49,740 nt of DNA from Flavobacteriales bacterium. GTDB taxonomy: Bacteria; Bacteroidota; Bacteroidia; NS11-12g; UBA955. The stretch spans positions 1-49,740 of the forward strand of contig CANKVM010000007.1 of NCBI GenBank assembly GCA_947487175.1. Direction: 5' to 3'. The notes beneath the pieces are model-generated. The model did no database searches. It saw only the letters and a list, made by a program, of their open reading frames with translations, and was not told the DNA's origin. Of the stretch, positions 42,902 to 49,740 are shown in pieces. Every line of letters starts with the position of its first letter. Position 1 is the stretch's first letter. A program made the position numbers and the translations under genes.

Positions 42902-43228
42902 ATGAGCAACAAAAACAAAAACAAATCGGGGATTGTTTATAGTACAAATCCGGATTATCAGTATGACGCTGAGAGCGAGGAACAAGACACTTTGGAGCCG
43001 TCGCAACAGAAATTATATGTGAGAAGGGAAGTTCGCAATGGCAAACCTTGTATTGTGATTAAAGAATTTATTGGCAAATCTGACGATTTAAAACAGTTAG
43101 AAAAAAGCCTCAAAAACCATTGCGGCGTGGGTGGAACCAGCAAAGAAGGCGACATCATTATTCAAGGAGATACCTTGGATAAGGTGAAGAGTTTTTTGGC
43201 CGCGAAGGGGTATCGAACTAAGGGTTAG
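42902..43228 (+). CDS. SUI1/eIF1-like translation initiation factor (YciH family)
   Basis: The protein is 108 aa. A charged N-terminus is followed by the SUI1 domain: QKLYVRREVRNGKPCIVIKE, GKSDDLKQLEKSLKNHCGVGG, and IIIQGDTLDKVKSFLAAKGY. Bacterial YciH proteins resemble eukaryotic eIF1 and can influence start-codon selection. The TAG stop (43226-43228) is part of a GGGTTAGAC repeat unit. Confidence 0.9.
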   Translation: MSNKNKNKSGIVYSTNPDYQYDAESEEQDTLEPSQQKLYVRREVRNGKPCIVIKEFIGKSDDLKQLEKSLKNHCGVGGTSKEGDIIIQGDTLDKVKSFLAAKGYRTKG

Positions 43229-43312
43229 ACAGATATCTGAGGTTCGTGCTAAAATTAAACAGCGAAGGGTAAACTACGAAGTGTAAACTTTTCGGGATTA
43301 GACGGATTAGAC
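43222..43312 (+). repeat. 9-bp repeats (family B) around and after the SUI1 stop
   Basis: One unit GGGTTAGAC and a partial AGAT start at the SUI1 stop (from 43223). GGATTAGAC twice in tandem lies at 43295-43312. A 25-bp duplicated segment and two mini-hairpin units separate the two sets. Confidence 0.75.
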
Positions 43313-43345
43313 GGATAATTTGAGGTTCGTGCTAAAATTGAACAG
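43238..43345 (+). repeat. 25-bp direct repeat (linker), two copies
   Basis: TGAGGTTCGTGCTAAAATT followed by AAACAG (43238-43262) or GAACAG (43321-43345), 24 of 25 bases identical. Each copy is followed directly by mini-hairpin units, so it looks like a leader of the array. Confidence 0.85.
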
Positions 43346-43481
43346 GCGAAGCCGTCAACAGCATAGCGTCAACAGCTTAGTGTCAACAGGCGAAGCCGTC
43401 AACAGCATAGCGTCAACAGCCGAAGGCGTCAACTACCAAAGGTGTAAACTACCGAAGGTTTAAACAGCCGAAGGCGTAAAC
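43256..43481 (+). repeat. Mini-hairpin array A2 (2 + 9 units)
   Basis: Units 43261-43288: AGCGAAGGG and TACGAAGTG, each followed by TAAAC. Units 43344-43481: nine cassettes such as AGGCGAAGCCG, AGCATAGCG, AGCCGAAGGCG and TACCGAAGGTT, joined by TCAAC or TAAAC. Each cassette is a short inverted repeat around a triloop. The array ends 10 bp before the msrA ATG. Confidence 0.9.
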
Positions 43482-43491
43482 AATAAGAAGG

Positions 43492-44151
43492 ATGTTAAAA
43501 AACGTATTTATATTTATCATTTCAATCGGTTTTTTATCTTGTGGGAGTAAGAATTCCTCCTTGGTAGAAGGCACAAACAAAAAAAACATGGAAAATTCAA
43601 ATCAAATTGATCCAACCAAAGTTGACACTTGCGTGTTGGGTGGCGGTTGCTTTTGGTGTCTAGATGCCGTTTACAGACGTTTGCCAGGCGTATTGAATGT
43701 TGTGAGTGGTTATAGCAATGGTAAAATTGCCAATCCTACGTACCGCGAAGTTTGCTCGGGCTATACCGGTTGTGTGGAAGTGGTGAAAATCATGTTCGAT
43801 ACTACCAAAACATCTTTTGCCGAAATCCTAACTGTTTTCTGGCGGATTCATAATCCTACCACACTAAACAAACAGGGCAACGACGAAGGTACCCAATACC
43901 GAAGTGGCATTTATTATCGCAACAACGAACAAAAGGAACTCGCTTTATACAGCCTAAAAGCTGCAGAAGATGCCAAACTGTGGGACGGTAAAATTGTAAC
44001 AGAAATTCTTCCCGTAGAAAAATATTCCGACGCTGAAGACTACCACCAAAACTACTTCGAAATCAATCCTGACCAACCTTACTGCATTTATGTGGTAGGA
44101 GAAAAGGTCAAGAAGTTTGAGGAGTATATGAAGAAGTATAAAAGGGATTAG
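43492..44151 (+). CDS. msrA: Peptide methionine sulfoxide reductase MsrA, lipoprotein
   Basis: The protein is 219 aa. The N-terminal lipoprotein signal (FIFIISIGFLSCGSK, lipidated Cys ~17) places it in the envelope. The MsrA domain carries GGGCFWCLDA with the catalytic Cys, then GYSNG, NPTYREVCSGYTGCVEVV, and GNDEGTQYRSGIYY. It repairs (S)-methionine sulfoxide in exported proteins. It starts 10 bp after array A2, and its TAG stop lies inside a 9-bp repeat unit (44145-44153). Confidence 0.95.
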   Translation: MLKNVFIFIISIGFLSCGSKNSSLVEGTNKKNMENSNQIDPTKVDTCVLGGGCFWCLDAVYRRLPGVLNVVSGYSNGKIANPTYREVCSGYTGCVEVVKIMFDTTKTSFAEILTVFWRIHNPTTLNKQGNDEGTQYRSGIYYRNNEQKELALYSLKAAEDAKLWDGKIVTEILPVEKYSDAEDYHQNYFEINPDQPYCIYVVGEKVKKFEEYMKKYKRD

Positions 44152-44171
44152 ACGGGTTAGACAGATTAGAC
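44145..44171 (+). repeat. 9-bp tandem repeat (family B), 3 units
   Basis: GGATTAGAC, GGGTTAGAC and AGATTAGAC in exact tandem. The first unit contains the msrA stop codon. Confidence 0.85.
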
Positions 44172-44206
44172 TGATTTTTTGTTGATAGATTTTAGGTTTA
44201 ATTAGC

Positions 44207-44383
44207 AGCGTAGCGTCAACTACCGAAGGTGTAAACTACCGAAGGTGTAAACCACGAAGTGTAAACTACCGAAGGTGTAAACTACCGAAGGTGTAAACCA
44301 CGCAGTGTAAACCACGAAGTGTAAACAGGCGTAGCCGTCAACAGCGCAGCGTCAACAGGCGAAGCCGTCAACGCACGTAGTGC
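44207..44383 (+). repeat. Mini-hairpin array A3 (11 units plus a partial)
   Basis: Cassettes AGCGTAGCG, TACCGAAGGTG (four times), CACGAAGTG (twice), CACGCAGTG, AGGCGTAGCCG, AGCGCAGCG and AGGCGAAGCCG are joined by TAAAC or TCAAC. GCACGTAGTGC ends the array. Triloops are GAA, GTA and GCA only. The 3' end of the array (44368-44383) is also the last codons of the convergent PAP2 gene. Confidence 0.92.
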
Positions 44384-45120
44384 ATCTGGGTGTTGAAAAT
44401 AGAAATTCCAGTTCCTACCAATAACCCGGTGAGTACGTCTGACGGATAATGTTTTCCAGCAAATATGCGTAAAGTGGCGGTTGCCAATGATGCAACGCCA
44501 GCGCCATAAGCCAAATATTTTACTGTGTTGGTTTGGTTGTTTCTCAAAGCATACATCAATGCTGTGGTTGCCGCAGCTGCTGTAATGGCGCTATGTCCGC
44601 TGAAAAAAGAATAATTATCGTCTTTTTTGCCAGTAAATTGATATCCCGCAGCATTGGTGTATGGCCTACTTCTTTGAACCAGTATTTTTACCAATTGCAC
44701 TGTGTTTCCGGTTATCCAAATGTTTTGAGCGAGGTTATTGATATATCCCCAACGTTCATTTTGAGGGAGAGCCAATGTGAGTGCAGAACTGAGTAGCATG
44801 GTGGCTCCGGCAGTGGCATCTGCTGTATGCGCCAAGTTTGTGTTTAATTGATTTACTGCAAGTTTGTCAATTGGGTTTACCGTCCAATGATGTGGGGTCG
44901 CATTTAATTTATTTGTAAGCCAAAGTTCTGTGGCACTCATTGTAATTAAACTGCCATACAAAATCTTGTCGTAAGTTGGTTTTACAGCGTAATTTTGGGA
45001 CTTAAGGTTATTGTCCCCCAAAAAAATAATGCACAAAAGCAATAGTGTCAGTTTTACACTTGCGCAAATGCGAAATTGGGTTAAGTATTTGCTTATAATA
45101 GATTTAGTTGTATTTGTCAT
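44368..45120 (-). CDS. PAP2 family phosphatase with signal peptide
   Basis: The protein is 250 aa. An N-terminal hydrophobic segment is followed by a phosphatase domain with KILVQRSRPYTNAAG (KX6RP), FFSGHSAITAAA (SGH), and RIFAGKHYPSDVLTGLLVG. It resembles periplasmic or outer-membrane PAP2 enzymes of Bacteroidota, which act on lipid phosphates. The last residues (MHYVR and stop) are encoded by repeat units of array A3, so the original C-terminus may have been replaced. The start is ATG 45120. Confidence 0.87.
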   Translation of the reverse strand: MTNTTKSIISKYLTQFRICASVKLTLLLLCIIFLGDNNLKSQNYAVKPTYDKILYGSLITMSATELWLTNKLNATPHHWTVNPIDKLAVNQLNTNLAHTADATAGATMLLSSALTLALPQNERWGYINNLAQNIWITGNTVQLVKILVQRSRPYTNAAGYQFTGKKDDNYSFFSGHSAITAAAATTALMYALRNNQTNTVKYLAYGAGVASLATATLRIFAGKHYPSDVLTGLLVGTGISIFNTQMHYVR

Positions 45121-45213
45121 TGGTTGATAGCATTTAAATTGTGTAAATATAATGTGCGTAAATCCGTTTACTAAAAAAAAGATAAAAATTAACCAATGCC
45201 ATTCACGTTTTGG

Positions 45214-45221
45214 TAACTTTG
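45214..45221 (+). promoter_or_regulatory. Promoter -7 box TAACTTTG for pckA
   Basis: A perfect TAnnTTTG match, 27 nt before the pckA ATG at 45249. It lies inside the longer open frame that begins at 45210, which argues for the downstream start. A TTG at the usual -33 distance is absent. Confidence 0.5.
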
Positions 45222-45248
45222 CAGTACAAATTTACGAAAATAAACTGT

Positions 45249-46838
45249 ATGAGTAATGAGGCATTGATTGCGAATATAAAGTCGCATGCAAAGCAAGTTT
45301 TTGAAAACTTAACCACCGATGAGCTTATCGAGAAAGCTCTCGAGAGAAATGAAGGTCAAATCACAGATAAAGGTGCCTTGGCTGCCGATACGGGAGAATT
45401 TACTGGAAGAAGTCCTAAAGACAAATTCTTGGTAAAAGATGCAAAAACTGCCGACACCGCATGGTGGGGTACTGTAAATCAGCCCTTTGAATCTGAAAAA
45501 TTCGATGCATTGTTGAACAGGGTAGTAGCGCATTTAGAAGGAAGAGAAATCTTTGTTCGTCATGCATACGCTTGTGCTGATCCAACTTATCGTTTAAATA
45601 TTCAAGTAGTTACTGAAAGTGCGTACCAAAATTTATTCGCTAAGAACTTGTTTTTACGTCCTACAGCAACTGAAATTGCAACCCAACCTTCTGAGTGGGT
45701 AATTATTGCGGCTCCTTCATTTATGGCTGATCCTGCAATTGACGGAACCCGCCAACATAACTTTACCATTGTTGATTTAACTAAGAAAATCATCTTAATT
45801 GGTGGTAGTGGTTACACTGGTGAAATTAAGAAAGGTATCTTTAGTGTGTTGAATTACATCCTTCCACAAGAAAAAGGGGTATTGAGCATGCATTGTTCAG
45901 CGAATATTGGTAAGGACAACGACACTGCTGTATTCTTCGGATTGAGCGGTACCGGTAAAACTACTTTGAGTGCTGATCCTAACCGTAAATTAATCGGTGA
46001 CGATGAGCACGGATGGTCTGATTCTACTGTTTTCAATTTTGAAGGTGGTTGTTATGCAAAATGCGTAAACTTAACTGAAGAAAAAGAACCTCAAATTTGG
46101 AATGCAATTAAGCCTGGTGCTTTGGTTGAAAACGTTCGTTTCTTTGAGGGAACAAATACGCCTGATTACGACAATATTTCAGTAACCGAAAATACCCGTG
46201 TTGCATATCCTATTGACTTTATCGACAATATTGCAGAACCATCTATTGGCGATGCTCCTAAGAATATTTTCTTCTTAACTGCAGATGCTTTTGGTGTTTT
46301 GCCTCCAATTTCTAAGTTAACGCCAGGCCAAGCAATGTATCAGTTTATTTCTGGTTACACTGCGAAAGTTGCGGGTACTGAAGCGGGAGTTACTGAACCA
46401 CAAGCTACTTTCTCTGCTTGCTTTGGACAAGTTTTCTTGCCATTGCATCCTGCGAAATATGCAGAAATGTTGGGAGAGAAATTATCTGCACACCCTAATA
46501 TCAACGTTTGGTTAATCAACACTGGTTGGTCAGGTGGTGCTTACGGTGTAGGTAGCAGAATGAAATTGTCTTACACCCGTGCCATGATTACTGCGGCTTT
46601 GGAGGGACAATTGGATGGCTCGTTCACCAATCACCCTGTGTTCGGATTTGCAATGCCTGATGCTTGTCCTAACGTTCCTTCAGAATTGTTACATCCAAGA
46701 AATACTTGGGCTGACGGTGCTGAATACGATGCACAGTGTCAGAAATTGGCTAAATTGTTCAACGACAATTTCCAAAAATTTGCCGATGGATCTAGCGACG
46801 AAATCAAGGCCGCTGCTCCAAGAATGGCTACAGCTTAA
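45249..46838 (+). CDS. pckA: Phosphoenolpyruvate carboxykinase (ATP)
   Basis: The protein is 529 aa. The P-loop is FFGLSGTGKTTLSADPNR (~residue 228), followed by LIGDDEHGWSD. GRSPKDKF near the N-terminus and INTGWSGGAYGVGSRM are family signatures. It converts oxaloacetate and ATP to PEP and CO2, the gluconeogenic step. The highly expressed nature of pckA fits its regular codon use. The frame extends upstream to 45210 only because no stop intervenes. A hairpin terminator follows at 46868. Confidence 0.96.
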   Translation: MSNEALIANIKSHAKQVFENLTTDELIEKALERNEGQITDKGALAADTGEFTGRSPKDKFLVKDAKTADTAWWGTVNQPFESEKFDALLNRVVAHLEGREIFVRHAYACADPTYRLNIQVVTESAYQNLFAKNLFLRPTATEIATQPSEWVIIAAPSFMADPAIDGTRQHNFTIVDLTKKIILIGGSGYTGEIKKGIFSVLNYILPQEKGVLSMHCSANIGKDNDTAVFFGLSGTGKTTLSADPNRKLIGDDEHGWSDSTVFNFEGGCYAKCVNLTEEKEPQIWNAIKPGALVENVRFFEGTNTPDYDNISVTENTRVAYPIDFIDNIAEPSIGDAPKNIFFLTADAFGVLPPISKLTPGQAMYQFISGYTAKVAGTEAGVTEPQATFSACFGQVFLPLHPAKYAEMLGEKLSAHPNINVWLINTGWSGGAYGVGSRMKLSYTRAMITAALEGQLDGSFTNHPVFGFAMPDACPNVPSELLHPRNTWADGAEYDAQCQKLAKLFNDNFQKFADGSSDEIKAAAPRMATA

Positions 46839-46867
46839 ACAACAACAATAACAACAATAACAAAATT

Positions 46868-46890
46868 GGACGCTTTAGGGCGTCCTTTTT
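46868..46890 (+). terminator. Rho-independent terminator of pckA
   Basis: GGACGC-TTTAGG-GCGTCC is a 6-bp stem followed by five T. It stands 29 bp after the pckA stop and directly abuts the first unit of array A4. Confidence 0.85.
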
Positions 46891-47004
46891 GTTTACACCT
46901 ACGGTGGGTTTAGCGCTGCGCTAGTTGACGCCTTCGGCTGTTTACTCCTGCGTTAGTTGACGCTTCGCTGTTGACGCTACGCTGTTGACGGCTTCGCCTG
47001 TTTA
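46891..47004 (-). repeat. Mini-hairpin array A4 (7 units)
   Basis: Plus-strand units are GTTTA or GTTGA plus cassettes CACCTACGGTG, GCGCTGCGCTA, CGCCTTCGGCT, CTCCTGCGTTA, CGCTTCGCT, CGCTACGCT and CGGCTTCGCCT. In the opposite sense they read stem-GNA-stem-TCAAC, as in A2 and A3. The array is downstream of pckA and upstream of alaS. Confidence 0.9.
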
Positions 47005-47025
47005 TTTTGTTCATCACCTAAACCC

Positions 47026-47079
47026 AATCTGTCTAATCTGTCTAATCTGTCTAATCCGTCTAATCCGTCTAACCCGTCT
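47026..47079 (-). repeat. 9-bp tandem repeat (family B), 6 units
   Basis: AATCTGTCT three times, AATCCGTCT twice and AACCCGTCT once, in exact 9-bp register, followed by AATC and a T run. This is the largest set of family B and lies between array A4 and the alaS promoter. Confidence 0.9.
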
Positions 47080-47093
47080 AATCTTTTTTTGTT

Positions 47094-47101
47094 TATCTTT
47101 G
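47094..47101 (+). promoter_or_regulatory. Promoter -7 box TATCTTTG for alaS
   Basis: A perfect TAnnTTTG match, 10 nt before the alaS ATG and 14 bp after the 9-bp repeats. The -33 position falls inside the repeats. Confidence 0.5.
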
Positions 47102-47111
47102 CAATCTAATT

Positions 47112-49739
47112 ATGTCACTTACATCTCAAGAAATTAAGGCAAAGTTTTTAGCGTTTTTCGAAAGCAAAAATCACCGCATTGTTCCTTCTGCACCCATTGT
47201 GGTGAAAGGAGATCCTACGTTGATGTTTACCAACGCCGGTATGAATCAATTTAAAGATTATTTCTTAGGAAACGCAGTGGCCACGCAAAAACGTGTTGCC
47301 AACAGCCAAAAATGTTTGAGAGTTAGCGGAAAACACAACGATTTGGATGAGGTAGGGCACGACCATTACCACCATACCATGTTCGAAATGCTCGGTAACT
47401 GGAGCTTTGGCGACTATTTCAAAGCCGATGCCATTGCTTGGGCGTGGGAACTTCTCACCGAAGTGTATGGACTAGACAAAGACCGTTTGTATGTTTCTGT
47501 TTTTGAGGGAGACGAAGCCGCTAATATCCACTTCGATCAAGAAGCTTACGATATTTGGGCTGCCCGCATTGACAAATCAAAAATAATCAACGGAAATAAA
47601 AAAGATAATTTCTGGGAAATGGGCGATACGGGTCCTTGTGGACCCTGTACTGAAATCCATTTTGATATGCGTTCTGATGAAGACCGTGCTAAAGTGGATG
47701 GCGCCACATTGGTAAACAAAGACAATCCTGAAGTGATTGAAATTTGGAATAACGTGTTCATGGAGTTTAACAGAAAGGCCGACGGTTCTTTGGAAAAACT
47801 TCCTGCACAGCATGTTGACACCGGAATGGGATTTGAGCGTTTGGTTAGGGTAATACAAGGTAAATCGTCGAATTACGATACAGATATTTTCCAATTTATC
47901 ATTCAAAAAACTGCCAGTTTATGTGGCAAAAATTACGGCGATAACGAAGCGCAAGACATTGCCTTTAGGGTAATTGCCGACCATATTCGTGCGGTAAGTA
48001 TGTGTATTGCCGATGGACAATTGCCAGCCAACAACGGAGCTGGTTATGTGGTTCGTAGAATTTTGCGTAGGGCTGTTCGTTATGGGTATAGCTATTTGGG
48101 TTTCAATGAGCCGTTCATGCATGAATTGTTGGCAGATTTGGCAGCTTATTTTGCAAATTCGTTTACAGAATTAAACAGTCAATTGGCATTCATTCAACGT
48201 GTTGTTAAAGAAGAGGAAATTTCTTTCTTTAGAACATTGAGTTTGGGAATGGGTAAATTAACCGCTTATTTTAATGAAAATCCGAACAAAGGAATTTCTG
48301 GTGAAATGGCATTTGAACTTTATGATACGTATGGTTTTCCAATTGACTTGACCGAGGTTATTGCCCGTGAAAAGTCAATTGATATCGATATTGCAGGCTT
48401 TGAAAAATTGCTTAACGAGCAAAAGCAAAGAAGTAAAGCCGATGCACAAAAAGAAACTGGCGACTGGCAAGTGGTTTATGAATCTTTGGAAGAGAGTTTT
48501 GTAGGATACGACAAAATAGAATGCAACACACTTATTTCTAGACATAGATCAGTTAACGTAAAAGGGAAGAACATCACCCAAATTGTGTTGGATGTTTGTC
48601 CGTTTTATGCCGAGAGTGGTGGACAGGTTGGAGATACAGGTACTTTGGTTGGTGAAGATGGCGAAACCATTCAAATTGTGGATACAACCAAGGAAAATAA
48701 ATTGCATATATTGATTGCAAATCAAGCAATTAAAAATCCTTCACAATCATTTACTGCAAAAGTGAACGAGCACCGCCGATTGAAAATATCTGCCAATCAC
48801 AGTGCCACACATTTGATGCACAGTGCTTTGCAAAGGGTTTTGGGTACACACGTTGCACAAAAGGGAAGTTTGGTGAACGATGAAAGTTTGCGTTTTGACT
48901 TTTCTCATTTTGGCAAAATGACTGATGAGGAAATTACCCAAGTTGAAACCATGGTCAATGCCAAAATTCAAGAGGGCATTGCATTGTTAGAACATAGAAA
49001 TATTCCAATTCAAAATGCCATTGACATGGGAGCTACTGCTCTTTTCGGTGAAAAGTATGGTGATTTTGTTCGGGTAATAGAATTTGATAGGGCTTATTCA
49101 ATGGAACTTTGTGGGGGAACGCATGTTGCCAATACTTCACAAATTGGGTTCTTTAAACTTATTTCTGAGGGAAGTGTGAGCGCTGGGGTAAGAAGAATTG
49201 AAGCCATTACCAATGAAAAAGCAATGAATTACATTGCAGAAAAATTGCAATTATTGACTGAAATTTCTGAGTGCTTAAATTATCCCAAAGACATATTGCA
49301 GGCAATTCAAAAGTTATTTGCCGATAACAATCAGTTGAGCAAGAAAATTGAATCGTTTGAAAACATTCAAATAGCACAAATTAAGGCCGAATTAATGTCG
49401 TCTGTGCAACAGAGCAGCGGTTTGAATGTAGTGCAGGCAAATTTGCAATTGCCTTCGGCAGAAGCGGCAAAACAACTTTGTTTTCAGTTGAAACAAGAGT
49501 TGCCTAACATGGTATGCATTTTAGGCTATACCGCAGATGAAAAACCGGGCTTGGCCATTTACATTGAAGAGAATTTGGTGGCTGAAAAAGGTTGGGACGC
49601 GTCTGCCATGGTAAGAGAATGCGGTAAATTTATCCAAGGTGGTGGGGGAGGACAAAAGTTCTTCGCTACAGCGGGTGGTAAAGATGCAGCGGGCTTAGAC
49701 AATGCCATTGCAAAAGCAAGAGAAATATTGGGACTGTAA
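47112..49739 (+). CDS. alaS: Alanyl-tRNA synthetase
   Basis: The protein is 875 aa and complete; the TAA lies one base before the window edge. The N-terminal class II core has MFTNAGMNQFKDYFLG and GDTGPCGPCTEIH. The editing domain carries HSATHLMHSAL (~562) and ELCGGTHVANT (~666). The C-terminal C-Ala region ends with GGGGGQKFFATAGG. It charges tRNA-Ala and clears Ser/Gly misacylation. The ATG at 47112 follows a TATCTTTG promoter box by 10 nt. Confidence 0.97.
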   Translation: MSLTSQEIKAKFLAFFESKNHRIVPSAPIVVKGDPTLMFTNAGMNQFKDYFLGNAVATQKRVANSQKCLRVSGKHNDLDEVGHDHYHHTMFEMLGNWSFGDYFKADAIAWAWELLTEVYGLDKDRLYVSVFEGDEAANIHFDQEAYDIWAARIDKSKIINGNKKDNFWEMGDTGPCGPCTEIHFDMRSDEDRAKVDGATLVNKDNPEVIEIWNNVFMEFNRKADGSLEKLPAQHVDTGMGFERLVRVIQGKSSNYDTDIFQFIIQKTASLCGKNYGDNEAQDIAFRVIADHIRAVSMCIADGQLPANNGAGYVVRRILRRAVRYGYSYLGFNEPFMHELLADLAAYFANSFTELNSQLAFIQRVVKEEEISFFRTLSLGMGKLTAYFNENPNKGISGEMAFELYDTYGFPIDLTEVIAREKSIDIDIAGFEKLLNEQKQRSKADAQKETGDWQVVYESLEESFVGYDKIECNTLISRHRSVNVKGKNITQIVLDVCPFYAESGGQVGDTGTLVGEDGETIQIVDTTKENKLHILIANQAIKNPSQSFTAKVNEHRRLKISANHSATHLMHSALQRVLGTHVAQKGSLVNDESLRFDFSHFGKMTDEEITQVETMVNAKIQEGIALLEHRNIPIQNAIDMGATALFGEKYGDFVRVIEFDRAYSMELCGGTHVANTSQIGFFKLISEGSVSAGVRRIEAITNEKAMNYIAEKLQLLTEISECLNYPKDILQAIQKLFADNNQLSKKIESFENIQIAQIKAELMSSVQQSSGLNVVQANLQLPSAEAAKQLCFQLKQELPNMVCILGYTADEKPGLAIYIEENLVAEKGWDASAMVRECGKFIQGGGGGQKFFATAGGKDAAGLDNAIAKAREILGL

Positions 49740-49740
49740 A

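Noticed and set aside
44207-44383. CRISPR array
   Set aside because: The period is only 14-16 bp, there are no unique spacers of 28-40 bp, and no cas genes are near.
43256-44383. Insertion sequence or MITE
   Set aside because: No transposase, no terminal inverted repeats enclosing the whole element, and no clear target-site duplication are visible.
45210-45248. N-terminal extension of PckA
   Set aside because: The extension covers a TAACTTTG promoter box, and the family start matches the ATG at 45249.

Overview
This 49.7 kb window is bacterial chromosome and, as far as I can tell, comes from a member of the Bacteroidota. It has low GC (roughly mid-30s percent by eye). It encodes a large exported protein with a C-terminal domain of the gliding-motility/type IX secretion kind and a gliding lipoprotein (GldB). 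It also has the parA-parB-DUF5683 gene order and an ATP-type PEP carboxykinase. Its promoter-like boxes follow the Bacteroidota consensus TAnnTTTG, and there are almost no Shine-Dalgarno sequences. I see no insertion sequence, prophage or CRISPR array. Nearly all the coding content is housekeeping or cell-envelope.

Layout. 1-9.1 kb (minus strand): alpha/beta hydrolase, GT-C type membrane glycosyltransferase, beta-CASP RNase-like hydrolase, an SGNH-MBOAT-SGNH set that probably O-acylates a surface glycan, a tRNA with CAT anticodon, and a GT9 glycosyltransferase. 9.2-13.7 kb (plus): the secreted PKD-repeat protein and a Bax-inhibitor-1 family membrane protein. 13.8-17 kb (minus): parA-parB-DUF5683-TPR with an upstream UPF0173 metallo-hydrolase. 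17-22.3 kb: a solitary peptide-type solute-binding protein, the MlaF-MlaE lipid transport pair and RecG. 22.5-26 kb (plus): fabG, tatC, rpiB, a MiaE-like tRNA hydroxylase and a ZIP metal transporter. 26-33.7 kb: an unknown exported protein, an outer-membrane barrel, a LuxC-type acyl-CoA reductase, arginase, an ArnT-like glycosyltransferase coupled to a PAP2 phosphatase, a START-like protein and an M20 amidohydrolase. 33.8-42.8 kb: dnaG with a coupled glucosaminidase-like gene, an MFS transporter, NAD synthetase and a barrel protein. Divergent from these is a gldB-thioesterase-methyltransferase-SDR operon. 42.9-49.7 kb: SUI1-type factor, MsrA, PAP2 phosphatase, pckA and alaS.

The unusual content lies between genes. 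Three families of short-period tandem repeats fill the intergenic spaces at 26.6-26.8, 42.8-42.9, 43.2-43.5, 44.1-44.4 and 46.9-47.1 kb. The main family (about 39 units of 14 or 16 bp) alternates a fixed pentamer (TAAAC or TCAAC) with a tiny inverted repeat. Its stem sequence varies with compensating changes around a mostly GNA triloop. This is the d(GCGNAGC) mini-hairpin design. In every array, read in the TAAAC direction, it is preceded by a 9-bp family (GGATTAGAC) or a 10-bp family (GTTTATAAGG). The elements therefore look modular and oriented, and several gene stop codons lie inside or against them.

Two further genome-scale signals stand out. The octamer TTGAGGGA occurs 22 times, 11 in each orientation, in different codon frames, where about one is expected. 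In at least six genes a TAnnTTTG-like promoter box ends exactly 4 nt before the start codon, with four more at 5-7 nt, which implies leaderless mRNAs.
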